DNA of 64,000 bases from Tigriopus japonicus (GCA_010645155.1 CM021312.1:1028935-1092934); one strand, 5' to 3'; positions 27,601 through 36,154 are shown, counted from the stretch's first letter. The notes: generated by a model from the letters alone, not told the origin. Made by a program: numbers and translations.

Positions 27601-30600
27601 ATATACGTATTATGATTGTTGTTATTGCTTAGAACACCGCAGTCGAGGCCAATGAGAAAGTTGCCAGATTCGATTCAGCATGATAAGGATGCCAACCAGA
27701 TACTGGATGTCGCAAGATTCGCGCTAGTAATCATATTTCAAGTCTTGAAAGAAAATGCGTCTTCAGCAGAATTCATCCACTTGCCAAAACCTTGCTCTTC
27801 TTCAACTTTGGTTGCCTCAATCCCAAAGATGGAAAGAAATGTCATCAAAGGCAAGAAACATCTTTTAATATTCTTGCAGTCAGTTTCGAACAAAAACACT
27901 TGTGAAGTTTCACTCTCTGAAATATCGTCATCTTTGATTTTGGGTGGCAAAAATCCAACAACCAAAAATGAGGGAGCTTGGTTGTGCAGAAATGCCAAAT
28001 TGGCCTTTTTCATTGACTAATGTACTTATTATTTTGGAGTTAACACTCAACGGCAAAATCTCAATTATAATGGTTGCTTCAATCAAGTGCCACGCAATGA
28101 CAGGTTAAATGGCCTTTTCACAATGCAGAAAACGGCCTCTACTCGTATATTTTGATAAACATCTGACATATTTTGCTTCGTGATACTGTCAGAAGAGTAA
28201 TTCCACTTAGCTCGGCGTAAAAAAAGAGGGAAAAGATCTGCCAGTGATCATCTGTTTGTACATGTATGACTAAAATTAGAGAGTAAGCAACCTTTGACAA
28301 GTTTCTGCTTCTCGTCTTTTCCAATCTTTGCCTTTAAGACTTGGTTAGTCCGTCTCCTTTCTTGTGCTTTTTGTCGAAAGCGAAAGATCCTTAAGCTAAG
28401 GAAATGGTTCGAGGACTCAAAGGTAGTGGCGGACTTTCAGACTTGTGGTACCTTCTTGAACATTCGAAGAAGACGCCAGAAATGGATCTTCCAGAGAGAG
28501 AGAAAGAGGGAGAGCGGAAAAGACGGACCAAAAAAGCTCTCCCGTTTTCCTTTTTTGATCATACGATATCACAATGATGAATGAGGTGGGACAGTCAATC
28601 TAAGCCGGCTTTGGCAGTCTATCCCCTATAAGTTGGTCCAAACCAAACCTAGTTGAACCATTTGATTTGGGTTGGATTGCATTTTGAGGATAAAAGAGGG
28701 GGAGCACTTTTGAGGTCCATGATGAGGCCGCTGTTGTTTTGATTGGGAAAGTTGTTTTTGTTTGGCCAATTCTGTTCCCAGATCGACTGACACGAGTCTT
28801 GTCTGCGGATTGTATGCAACTTATCTAAGGTTCCCTGAGAGTTCCAATTTCAGGGCGTCAGGGGTGGTCCTCGATTAGGTATCTGCTGAAACAACCAAGC
28901 CACCTGACTCACACCTCCCAAAAACCATAACCTATTTTCCAAATCACTTAGCAACTCATGCCCTCACCATGTACGTACGTACGTACGTACGTACGTACGT
29001 ACGTACATATATGCAATTCTCGATGTGGGTAGTGGGCATACACATCCCCACATAATTGAGCCCCAAGACCATGCATGGTACAGTTTGATACAACGGCCTT
29101 GCTCACAATTGAAGCAATGAATCATCGCTGATAACCAATGGTAGAGCCTGAGAGAGCGGGGGGATGGTATCAGAAGAAGCCCCGGGAGCTTACCTAAGTC
29201 GTCCAATTTGTAGCAGGTTTTGTTCAGCGCCCCAGCGTAAAATTCGAGGCCGATGATGGCAAAAATGATGACAGCGAAGAGCAACAACAAAGCAATGTTC
29301 ACCAGGGGTCCAATGGCCTTTCCAATGGAGCTCATAACCACTTGCAAGCCTAGAAAAAGGACAGAAAAGGTAGAACGACCGCCATTATGTGCAAAACAAT
29401 GCCACGAACAAAAAAGAGACCTTCGGTGAAGACATGGAAACACAAGGCAGTCATTTCTGTAATTCCTCCGGTTTTTACCTTTTACTTCGTTTTGGCCAAC
29501 CTCTTCAATCAATTTGTACACACTAGATTAACTCAAAATGCAAGAACACGTTAGTAACATAATGCGAGGCAAGAGTCCAAGAGTTTCAACATGTTGTCTT
29601 TATAGGCTTAGGGAAAGATCAAATTTGAAGAAAAAGCAGAAGCTCTGTTTTTGGGCTGCAGAAGAGTTGTTTTTGCAATGTGAGGTGTCATTCACATAGG
29701 GGAACAACATATGTTGTAAGACTTTGGTCTACTACTGCCTAATGCCAGATTTTCATAGAGGAGCGTACGCTACAAATGATTTCGAAACGTGACATAATTC
29801 ATGAAATTACAAAACGTTCACTTTCTCTCGTCCTTATGGGCTGTGAGTACATTGACACGAACTTTTGGCAATGGATAGGCTGAGGTTAAACTCGATTTAT
29901 TTCTAACTTTTTTGAGCCATCCAGTTTGTATTGAAAGCTTGTTTTTACAATCTCTGGATTGCTCTTTATCTCTCACACTGGTCTGCACTTCTTTGATTGT
30001 TTTCTTGATGCAACCCTGTTTAGTATGATAGTAAAAATCATTAATGTTAGAATGATTGCGATTGGGTTAAGGAAAAATAACGGGGAAAAGGCGTTGGGCA
30101 AAGGCGGTGTTCCATTTGGAGATCTTCCATGCGCCATCAAGGGCAAAATGTACTTATTCTAGAGGCTGCTAGGTTCTATATAAATGCTCTGTATTTCCAC
30201 AAGTCACGAGGGCACGATTAGAAGATAAATAATTGAATAACCAAGGTAATGGTGTCGGTGTTGGTTGCGGAGAGGAAGAGGAAGAAGTTGTGCATGAGGG
30301 AGGAGAAGGTGAGAGAGTTGGGTCGGAGGTAGATGGCTAGAACGTAGTTGCACACTACGTGGCACCACTGTGGGTGGGATAAACAGTAGTGTTGTGGCCT
30401 TAGGAGTTGGTACTTACTTGGTACTCCTGAGACGAGTTTTAATGGCCTGAGGACTCGGAATGTCCTTAGAGTGTTTAAGTTGATGCTGTCTTCCGAGCCA
30501 GCAGGGAGCATCATGGGCAGAAAACTGAAGCAAACAATAAAAGTTTTATTGTAGGCACATAAAATGTGTTGCAGAGGAACCCTTATGAAAGTAGTTTTCA

Positions 30601-31178
30601 ATGAACCACAAGTCCTTACTTTAGAAATACATAGTAGAGCCAGATAGTAACATTGCAACCAATTGAGGTCATGCATTTTTAGGTATGGATCAAGTTCAAG
30701 TCCTTGTATGAGCAAAATTTGTCGTTTCATAGTCATAGTACGTAACTCACCCCGAAGTGACGACTACAAAGTCCATGATGTTCCACAGGTTCCTCATGTA
30801 GCTGCCCTTGTGCAGGATGAAACCCAGGGCCAAAATCTTGGTGCACATTTCGATGGTGAAAATGATCATAAAGATTGGTTCTAGGTCCTCCTAAAATATG
30901 CAAATCAAATCATAAAAAATCAATTCCAAGCTTTTAAAGAGTGAAGGGAATGCCCGAACCATTTTCATCGAGAGAACTGTTTTGTCTCCGTAGGGGAGCT
31001 TGTCGTCCAAAGCCATGACAACGCAATTGGCTATGATGGTGAGAATGATCGTCCATTCGAAGACCTGGGAGTTGACGAACCATGTTGCCAATCTTCTCAA
31101 GGGACTGGACGAGGTGAACAGGAAGAGCGAGGTTGGGCCTTGATCTACAGCTGCGCGAGACGCATATCTCCGTACCAT
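414..31178 (-). CDS. cac: Voltage-gated calcium channel alpha-1 subunit, Cav2 (cacophony-type), 19 exons, 3' end off the window
   Basis: This is the pore-forming subunit of a presynaptic-type (Cav2) high-voltage-activated calcium channel in the plasma membrane. I joined 19 minus-strand exons (31178-30960, 30890-30751, 30524-30418, 29349-29194, 27345-27125, 26228-26125, 23362-23247, 22303-22244, 21747-21685, 21579-21412, 15790-15562, 15451-15247, 15040-14718, 14634-14530, 14458-14269, 8990-8884, 8090-7839, 2558-2412, 612-414). Phases agree at every junction and give 1037 residues with no stop. The order is IS1-S6, AID (about residues 338-355), IIS1-S6, II-III linker, IIIS1-S6. Cav2 rather than Cav1 is shown by [19 protein letters not shown] in IIIS6 and [14 protein letters not shown] in the linker. 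Filter glutamates are E273, E601 and E967. Domain III and the filter neighbours are divergent, so this could be a second Cav2 paralogue rather than the only cac orthologue. Domain IV and the C-tail lie beyond position 1. Confidence 0.95.
1102..1735 (-). mobile_element. 5'-truncated non-LTR retrotransposon tail (reverse-transcriptase C-terminal region)
   Basis: A 208-codon open stretch reads [20 protein letters not shown], then [20 protein letters not shown] and [10 protein letters not shown]. This is the typical end of a LINE reverse transcriptase (the LGxxxDxxLxW and SxLxYC motifs), followed by a basic tail and a stop. A second stretch just upstream (to about 1850) continues the protein in another frame, so there is a frameshift as well as truncation. 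It lies in the intron between Cav2 exons 18 and 19, in the same orientation as the channel. The catalytic YxDD region is missing, so the copy is dead. Confidence 0.75.
2207..2240. repeat. Interrupted (TATC)n microsatellite
   Basis: Runs of TCTATCTATC with G and C interruptions in a Cav2 intron. Confidence 0.8.
2412..2558 (-). CDS. cac: Cav2 exon 18: domain III turret and pore filter
   Basis: Found by searching the 7.2 kb between exons 17 and 19 for the missing domain III pore. It reads [30 protein letters not shown] and [10 protein letters not shown]. The filter glutamate is about residue 967, but the preceding residue is Ser rather than Gly, and the following WPQ is WVD. The acceptor is TTTCAG, the donor is GTAAGT, and phase 2 on both sides fits exactly. 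Confidence 0.92.
2559..7838. other. Cav2 intron 17
   Basis: A 5.3-kb intron. Its open frames are short and lack recognisable domains. The only clear structure is the pyrimidine-rich tract at about 5796-5938. Confidence 0.6.
5796..5938. repeat. Polypyrimidine (CTT/CTC-rich) low-complexity tract
   Basis: Nearly pure C/T on the plus strand; the charged open frames on the opposite strand (Lys/Arg/Glu runs) are artefacts of this composition. Confidence 0.8.
7839..8090 (-). CDS. cac: Cav2 exon 17: IIIS4-IIIS5
   Basis: [20 protein letters not shown] is IIIS4. Family members read [20 protein letters not shown], so one arginine is now lysine and one lysine is now asparagine. [24 protein letters not shown]5, VQLFNGKF and YCTD follow. 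The donor GTGAGT overlaps the apparent stop after EECQ. Confidence 0.96.
8884..8990 (-). CDS. cac: Cav2 exon 16: IIIS3
   Basis: Encodes [20 protein letters not shown] and [15 protein letters not shown], aligning with the IIIS3 region of Cav2. The acceptor is TTTGCAG and the donor is GTAAGT. It was identified from family homology and splice phase. Confidence 0.94.
8991..14268. other. Cav2 intron 15
   Basis: A 5.3-kb intron with no recognised gene. It contains a short (AACC)n microsatellite at 9648-9671. Confidence 0.6.
9648..9671. repeat. (AACC)n microsatellite
   Basis: About six tandem AACC units. Confidence 0.85.
14269..14458 (-). CDS. cac: Cav2 exon 15: IIIS1-IIIS2
   Basis: [20 protein letters not shown] (IIIS1), then [17 protein letters not shown] and [16 protein letters not shown] (IIIS2). 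The SSxALAAEDP motif is universal in Cav1/Cav2. The donor GTAGGA joins in phase 0 to exon 16. Confidence 0.95.
14530..14634 (-). CDS. cac: Cav2 exon 14: distal II-III linker
   Basis: A 105-bp exon found from linker homology. It reads a glycine run, a glutamate run and then [18 protein letters not shown], the conserved block that precedes IIIS1 in arthropod Cav2. Phases 2 and 2 match exons 13 and 15. The acceptor is TTCTAG and the donor is GTAAGA. This exon gives the clearest class assignment in the linker. Confidence 0.92.
14718..15040 (-). CDS. cac: Cav2 exon 13: domain II filter, IIS6 and start of II-III linker
   Basis: Begins [20 protein letters not shown]. The filter glutamate is about residue 601, and the residue before it is Glu where the Cav2 family has Gly (TGEDW). 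IIS6 follows ([20 protein letters not shown]), then an Ala/Glu-rich linker that ends at a GTAAAG donor. The exon does not run through to the stop visible in the genomic reading frame. Confidence 0.95.
15247..15451 (-). CDS. cac: Cav2 exon 12: IIS4-S5 linker, IIS5 and pore helix start
   Basis: [19 protein letters not shown], then IIS5 ([19 protein letters not shown]), [14 protein letters not shown] and TVFQ at the start of the pore helix. The filter itself begins in exon 13. Confidence 0.96.
15562..15790 (-). CDS. cac: Cav2 exon 11: IIS2-IIS4
   Basis: [22 protein letters not shown] is IIS2, [16 protein letters not shown] is IIS3 and [15 protein letters not shown] is IIS4 with all expected charges. 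This is the best conserved stretch of the channel in the window. Confidence 0.96.
17042..17186 (+). mobile_element. Probable LTR-retrotransposon fragment: LTR end plus primer-binding-site-like sequence
   Basis: In order: a TGTTG start, a CTATAAATA box at about 17105-17113, AATAAAC at about 17131, and a CTACA end at 17171. TGGCGCAGTCGGTAG follows at once (17172-17186). An LTR ending in CA followed directly by TGG-starting primer-binding sequence is the classic Gypsy/Bel layout, and TGGCGCAGTCGGTAG resembles known tRNA-primer sites. No second LTR, gag or pol is visible, so this is at most a remnant. The left boundary is a guess. Confidence 0.4.
17433..17607. repeat. GC-rich minisatellite, about 21-bp unit
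   Basis: Variants of the unit CCGACCGAGCCGATGCCGTGG, perfectly tandem at about 17546-17604 and degenerate before that. It follows the LTR-like remnant and is part of a GC-rich island (about 17190-17610) that stands out from AT-rich flanks. The repeats create a false Gly/His/Ser-rich open frame on the minus strand. Confidence 0.85.
20535..20577. repeat. Perfect 17-bp inverted repeat with a second overlapping stem
   Basis: Left arm 20535-20551 pairs exactly with 20558-20574 (loop TTAGAC). The loop side also pairs: 20551-20561 with 20567-20577 (11 bp, loop GCACA). The two hairpins exclude each other. A run of A residues precedes the block. It lies in a Cav2 intron. Confidence 0.9.
21412..21579 (-). 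CDS. cac: Cav2 exon 10: IIS1
   Basis: [20 protein letters not shown] starts IIS1 and ends with [15 protein letters not shown], the conserved Cav extracellular S1 end. It joins in phase (T|TT, Phe) to exon 11 across a 5.6-kb intron. Confidence 0.95.
21685..21747 (-). CDS. cac: Cav2 exon 9: basic and acidic I-II linker segment
   Basis: A 63-bp exon encoding [20 protein letters not shown]. It is highly charged and typical of the Cav2 I-II loop. The acceptor is TTTCAG and the donor is GTACGC. Confidence 0.88.
22244..22303 (-). CDS. cac: Cav2 exon 8: I-II linker
   Basis: A 60-bp exon reading [19 protein letters not shown], which matches the EERTT block that follows the AID in arthropod Cav2. This frame is fixed by the phase of exons 7 and 9; the other frames of the same stretch look open but do not join. 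The acceptor is TTTTCAG and the donor is GTTAGT. Confidence 0.9.
23247..23362 (-). CDS. cac: Cav2 exon 7: proximal I-II linker with the beta-subunit site (AID)
   Basis: Encodes [12 protein letters not shown], then the alpha-interaction domain [18 protein letters not shown] (the last residue is completed by exon 8). The Y, W and I positions that enter the Cav-beta groove are present, so binding of an auxiliary beta subunit is expected. Confidence 0.95.
23363..26124. other. Cav2 intron 6
   Basis: A 2.8-kb intron with an assembly gap, a short TTTC microsatellite near 24033-24054 and a purine-rich tract at about 25287-25400. No gene was seen. Confidence 0.6.
23873..23900. other. Assembly gap (28 N)
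   Basis: 28 consecutive N. It falls inside a Cav2 intron, so it breaks no exon that I placed. Confidence 1.
26125..26228 (-). CDS. cac: Cav2 exon 6: IS6
   Basis: Encodes [16 protein letters not shown]...[15 protein letters not shown], the conserved IS6 gate helix. No separate long open frame marks this exon; I found it from the IS6 homology and its GT-AG edges (acceptor CAG, donor GTAAGT). Confidence 0.95.
27125..27345 (-). CDS. cac: Cav2 exon 5: domain I turret and pore filter
   Basis: Holds four turret cysteines and the signature [17 protein letters not shown], followed by the pore helix and filter [10 protein letters not shown]. The filter glutamate is about residue 273. This domain keeps the canonical TMEGW filter. 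The junctions are CTTCAG and GTAAGA; the exon ends in phase 0. Confidence 0.96.
27346..29193. other. Cav2 intron 4
   Basis: A 1.8-kb intron with no recognised gene. An (ACGT)n block lies about 190 bp downstream of exon 4. Confidence 0.6.
28971..29006. repeat. (ACGT)n self-complementary microsatellite
   Basis: About nine uninterrupted GTAC/ACGT units. The tract is its own reverse complement and can form a cruciform. Confidence 0.9.
29194..29349 (-). CDS. cac: Cav2 exon 4: IS4-S5 linker and IS5
   Basis: [20 protein letters not shown] leads into IS5 ([18 protein letters not shown]) and the start of the extracellular turret with a conserved cysteine (NKTCYKLDD). The junctions are TCTAG acceptor and GTAAGC donor. 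Confidence 0.95.
30418..30524 (-). CDS. cac: Cav2 exon 3: IS4 voltage sensor
   Basis: Contains the IS4 helix [20 protein letters not shown]. The inner charges (R, R, R, K) are kept, but the outermost arginine of the usual DLRTLRAVRVLRPLK pattern is replaced by asparagine. The donor is GTAAGT, in phase with exon 4. Confidence 0.95.
30751..30890 (-). CDS. cac: Cav2 exon 2: IS2-IS3
   Basis: Encodes [24 protein letters not shown] (IS2; I quote only the first part as key, EPIF...IEMCTK) and then [25 protein letters not shown] sequence (IS3), both close to the Cav2 consensus. The acceptor is TTTTAG and the donor is GTGAGT; the exon ends in phase 2. Confidence 0.95.
30960..31178 (-). CDS. cac: Cav2 exon 1: N-terminus and IS1
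   Basis: The exon contains [11 protein letters not shown], the conserved arthropod Cav2 entry into domain I, then IS1 ([20 protein letters not shown]) and [10 protein letters not shown] start at the ATG at 31178 because an in-frame TAG lies three codons upstream, which leaves only 10 residues before VDQGP. Cav2 N-termini are usually longer, so an upstream exon joined at the AG of that TTAG (31189-31188) is possible. The donor reads GTTCGG, which is weak, but it joins in phase to exon 2. Confidence 0.85.
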
Positions 31179-32092
31179 TCTCCGCTAAGGCGACTGAGCC
31201 GAGCGTCCAGGCTGGCAGTGGAGGAGGCGGCGGCGGCGGTGGCGTGCTGATCCGGCTAGTGATGGTCGGAAGAGGAGGCCCGTTGCTCACTCGACCCACC
31301 GGTGGCGTGTACGGGCGGGCCTCGAGAGCAACTTCAGAGGCCGTCGGGAACAAGAAGGCCCGTCCGGAGAATGGCGGCATTAGCTAAGGGCTAGATCTAC
31401 GAGGCACTATGCCTTGGTTTCCTGGCGGGATTGTCCAAGGCCTAGGATGACCTCGAACTGCGAGCCTCAAGAAAGACACATGATTCGCCGTCGACTTGAT
31501 CATTAACTCCTCTAATAGACAGCAAAATCCGATGCTGCATCTTGACTCTGAAACGAACAAGTAAACGACACTGGAGATATGAGGTTGCATGTCAACTGGG
31601 CTGAATTAAATAGCTAGAAAAAGCCAAGATCAAGTCAGTTTACCGTTCTTCCACTACATTTGCAATGCATTTCAAGAGGGTTTTTTCAATAGGAGAGAAA
31701 TCAGTGTAATCATTGATTCAAGCTCCAACGTTTTCAATTATCCTGTTACATACAGTTTAATCAAGTCAATGTAACGATCCTCCAAGGCACCTTTTATACT
31801 TCAAGTGTATTCCAGTTAACTTAAACCACTTTTCAATTTGACTAAAAAAACTTTGACCAACTTAACCCATATTTCTAAGTGAAGCTAACATGTGAGCTAA
31901 AATTCTGCCATACTCAGGGTCTTTTTTGAAAGAGGGGATGAAAATCGATGGCAGAACCAATGGTTTATGGTTCAATACGCTTATTTCGAAAAGCACTTTT
32001 CTTATGTTAATTGCACTTTGGTTCGATCGTCTTCCTGAAAAGGTATTACAAGAAGTGTTTCAAAAATCAGATCTATCTGTGAGCGTTAAAAT
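31179..32092. other. Region upstream of the Cav2 start
   Basis: Contains a GGC/GGT-rich run at about 31218-31243, read on the minus strand as eight prolines in a frame that is offset from the channel and runs across its start. It may be 5' untranslated sequence, an upstream open frame or part of a longer N-terminus. I saw no clear core promoter. Confidence 0.5.
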
Positions 32093-33059
32093 TAGGCCTG
32101 GGAATTTGATGCAAAACACTTTTTTGGCATTTTGGGCCCTTGTTTGGCTTGATTTGCTTTTTGACCGTTTATTTGCATCGACTTACATTTTGTGCGCTTA
32201 TTTGTATTTTGTTTTGCATTTTGGAGACTTTTTGCAAAAATGAGCAGAAAAATGTGATTTTCAAGAGTGATTTAGAGCAGGGGTGTGCAAACCCTGGCCC
32301 GCGAGCTGATTTCGCATGGCCCGCGAGAGGATCCGTCATTTCTAATAGACTGTGGCCCGAAGTTGCGGTAGGTAGATTCTAGAATTTTATACTAGAAATT
32401 ATTTGCCGTTTTGGACGGTGTGGCCCGCGAGCGCCAACGGTCCGACCAATTTGGCCCACTGCTAAATAAGTTTGCTCACCCCTGATTTAGAGGATCAAAT
32501 ATAATTTTCAGAAATATTATTGGGTAATTTACATTTAATATGCATACGAAAACAAGTGATTTTTTTTCCATCTCGTAATTTTTAATTTGATTTTGCTGAT
32601 CCAAACTTCATAAGATGTGGTATCTTGACTAACAAAACCCTTACTGTAACAAAACTCTTACTGTAATATCTGACGGATGCCAACAAGGGAGATATTGTTT
32701 TACGAATTAGTCTTTTTTTCCAAATTGGTGTTCGAAAAACGAATTTGACCCAGGCCAGTTATGGAACGGAATAATGAACGACTAAATTTGTGGATATTGT
32801 TGCGATAAGTTACAAGTCTCTTCTCTGAAGCGTTTTCGCACCCACAGGCAGAAAAGAATCAAAGATATGTTAATATGGTGTTCAAGATACAAATTTTTTA
32901 GCACCATAAGTCCAATTCGACAACCCAGACTTAAAAAACCTAAAACAAAACATTTAATACCCTCCTGTCGCATGATTGTATTTGCAGTCTGGGCCTTTTT
33001 TATTTGCATTTTGAAGGACATTTAAGGCATCTTTTATTTGCATTAAATTCCCAGGCCTA
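32093..33059. mobile_element. Non-autonomous DNA transposon with TAGGCCTGGG termini
   Basis: The left end TAGGCCTGGGAATTTGATGC and the reverse complement of the right end agree over about 23 bp with one mismatch. Flanks GTTAAAAT and GTTTTAAC are only a partial 8-bp duplication. No transposase frame is present. A younger hAT-type MITE sits inside it. Confidence 0.65.
32278..32484. mobile_element. hAT-type MITE, 207 bp, nested
   Basis: The termini are CAGGGGTGTGCAAAC on the left and the inverted CAGGGGTGAGCAAAC on the right. Both flanks carry ATTTAGAG (32270-32277 and 32485-32492), a perfect 8-bp target-site duplication as made by hAT transposases. The GGCCCGCGAG motif occurs inside both halves. 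It is too short to encode anything. Confidence 0.9.
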
Positions 33060-33624
33060 GTTTTAACAGTTTACATCAGCAAGTGAAAATTAATACCAAA
33101 TCATACCAGAAGATCAATCATATTGGTGGAGCAAAAAACCCTGACAATTTTCGAGTCTTTGTCAACCTGTCCTTGGTGGAAATAACATCAATATAAAATA
33201 GCATCAGAACTCTTTTTCATTGGGCGAATTTTGGGCTTTCAATTTCTAGGCTTCCTTTTGGGACGCTTTTTGTGAAAGAAAAGACAATGTGATGTTCCTC
33301 ACTTTCAACATTGGTCCAGATCTGACAACTCGTTTCCCTCAGAGGACGTGGTCAAACTTCAAACAAGAATGAATCATATTCGAAATTGAGCCAATTTGGG
33401 TTGCTAATCGCGATCATCGCTCAAAACGTTGCTAGTTTCTTTTCCGAGTTTTGCCTCGTTTGACCAAAAGAAACTAAGTAGCGTTTTAAATAAGTTGATA
33501 TTTTTTGCCTTTTCCTTATAATTAATTTTGAAGAAACTTGTCAAAACTTCTCAGGTAAGGTAACAGAAGCTCCTCTTTACGTCAAACTTACCTTTCTCAA
33601 CTGGCCTCACAAAATCTCTAAGTA

Positions 33625-34214
33625 CGAGGGGTATCCAGACTAGAGGTAGACTGGGCCTATAACTCGTCAGCAAGTGCGATTTTTGGATGCTTGATAAAGA
33701 CTTGAAATCAAGATTTATCTCTTATAAGCGGATGTTATTTTACATGATTTGTTGTCAGGTAATCATGTTCGAACTTATGATTTAATTAGACAAGGTATGT
33801 TGGGCGACCCCTGTATACATAGAAAATAAGCCTCAAAAGCGAGCAACAAGTCAAAAATCAAGTACACTGTAAAGCCAAGACGATTGACATCAAAAGTTAA
33901 CACTTTTTTACCTCAAATATTCATCAAATATTGGTATGGGTGGTTGAACAACGTCTTAACTTTCCAGCATAATGCATATTAACGTGTTTCTTGCTCTTGA
34001 CTTCGATGTTCAAAAACGTGCAGGGGTCGCACAACTTACCTTTTCTAAATACTGTAAATCATCACTGTGAACTGGATTACCTGACAACAAATCATGTGTA
34101 ATATCATCTCCTTAAAAGAGATATATCTTGATTTTGATTGTTCATGAAGCATCTAAAAATCGCACTTGTTAACGAGTTACAGGCCCAGTCTACCTCTAGT
34201 CTGGATACCCCACG
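33625..34214. mobile_element. 590-bp foldback element flanked by TA (mariner-like MITE)
   Basis: The arms at 33625 to about 33815 and about 34026 to 34214 are inverted copies of each other over roughly 190 bp, beginning CGAGGGGTATCCAGAC versus CGTGGGGTATCCAGAC and sharing GTAGACTGGGCC and GATTTGTTGTCAGGTAAT. TA lies at both edges (33623-33624, 34215-34216), as expected for Tc1/mariner insertion. There is no transposase. Confidence 0.75.
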
Positions 34215-36146
34215 TACAATGGAAAGTAATCTTTGCAAAAAGTTCAAATAGTGCCAAATGCCAATTTGATGCCGTGAGCCTGAAATATTACCGTCGACGG
34301 CAGTATAGTACTAGATCTGGTCACACTGGCTTCGATCCAATTTTTATCAGTCTTTTTTGTACGAAGTAAAGAGTTCGCCTCCTTAACGTTGAAGTTGTTG
34401 ACCTTTCAGTCCGTCTCAAGGTTCCGAGTTGAGAGGCTTGAAATCCAGCAACATGTTTTTGCCAGTTTTCGCTTATTTGGAGGCAAACAAGCCTTTTGAC
34501 GATTTAGCGAAAGCTGGCTAAAGTTTGGTAAAATTTTCTCAAGGATTATATCTTTTTATCAGTTAAGATCAAGTTGTTTTTTTCAAAAATGTTTTCATGT
34601 GAGAAATTAAAAATACGAAAGGATGTATTGTTACAATTATCCTCACAAAAATCATAGCAAGGTAGCCAAATTCAACACAGAGGGGGTATTATAACACACC
34701 AACTTTGTAGTCAGAAATATTAGGTAGGAGAACTAAATGGTAAATTGCTAAAATTGGTAAAAGGGTTGGGCACTTAAGAACCGGCAAGTGACTTTTTCCT
34801 AAAATCCATTAAAAATAAAAAAAAAACTTGAAAAAGTCAGAAAAAGTTGAAAGTGAACAAAATATCGTAGAAAAAATGTAGATTTCCAGAAAAAGTTGCA
34901 AAATAGTTGGAAAATCGCTCAAAACCGGGATATGGTTAAAAAATAGGAAAATATTAAGGATAGTATTTTTTTGTCGGCCTCCTTCTCTCGCTATCAAATG
35001 AAGCGCTTATTAGATATTTGAAAAATGCAATCATCCCTTGGCTTTATATAAAAATTGGAAACGTTGGAACGTTATTGGTTCGTTTGAGAGGTATCAGGGA
35101 AGAGCTTAAAAAGCATCTTACGAGTCTTCTTGTGAGAAGATTTACTGCTACGAACATGATGTTTTGATCATTCGTTTTACTCAAGAAAGAAGTCAAAACC
35201 GTTTTCACAGTGCTTTCAAATTTAGTCTTTCAAACCGTATTGGGATCATGAGCTTGTTTTTTTTTAACAAGAGCCTTTTTGTTGACGTGCATTTCACATA
35301 TTTTGTTTGAGAATCGATGCAATTTCGGACATCGTTTCTGCGTACCAAGAGACAAGTTAGCTCAACCTTTAGATTTGATGAAATGCATGTTGCCAAAATT
35401 TGTAGGCTTTTTGAGCAAAGACCCTGAACATATTCTCTTTCATCAAACAGACTCAGAGCACGTTTGTGGCAAGGTTTGTTATTCAATCTCTAAATCAAAT
35501 GCGGAACAACATACAAAAATGAATTTGGTCAATTAGCTACTAAAATACGGTTTTGTAAAAAAACCTGGCATGTCCATGATAACCTAAGCTTCTTCTCTCA
35601 GTTTTGTTTTGGAGGCAGTTAAAAATCCCACTGATTCCATCGCACGTTCTCAGGAGACTATCACATGCTCTTTGAAATTGTTTGTAGTGATGTGTTTCGA
35701 ACCAGGAGTGCTGCCAGTTTTGACTCGGAAGTTTATCACTGTTAATAAGGGGAGGTTGTATAGAACTTTTTGAAAAGACCTAAACAGGGACCAATTTGGC
35801 AACACTCTAACTAGTTCGATTTCGAGTTCCATCGATAGAAATGGATTTCAAGTTGACAGTGCTGCCATATTTTATGGCAGATAAGGTCTATTGCCTGTTT
35901 AAAAGTTTATTTGTGGTCAGCTTTTTTACCCTAAAAACCAAAATGGCAAAACTCTGCCAAAAATCCAACTCGAGAAACACATCAGCATTTGTTTGGGTTT
36001 GGTTTCAACAATGCCAGGTTAACACAGTGGTTCTTTTTTTCACAGAATGAAGTATCCTCGTTCCTTTTTAAATACAATAGTGAACCCTGAGCTCATCATG
36101 CAATGTCATATTTTGTACAAGAAAAAGAATCTACTGTATGTAAAAG
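34215..36146. other. AT-rich intergenic DNA with dispersed repeats
   Basis: No gene was recognised. The stretch at 34835-34935 resembles the reverse complement of about 52440-52560 (shared AATAGTTGGAAAA..GCTCA), so it is probably a dispersed repeat. A second repeat is at 35746-35880. Confidence 0.5.
35746..35880 (+). repeat. Dispersed repeat, copy 1
   Basis: Matches the reverse complement of 43558-43720 with shared blocks such as CGAGTTCCATCG, ATGGATTTCAAGTTG and AGTGCTGCCAT. The copies have diverged by indels. Class unknown. Confidence 0.7.
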
Positions 36147-36154
36147 GTTATTAC

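Noticed and set aside
29194..29521. Minus-strand frame suggesting extra residues around Cav2 exon 4
   Set aside because: Only LQVV to DDLG is channel sequence; the rest reads through the acceptor and donor.
34750..35000. Further transposon beginning near GGGTTGGGCAC
   Set aside because: Similarity to a stretch near 52.5 kb exists, but I could not find matching ends or a target duplication.
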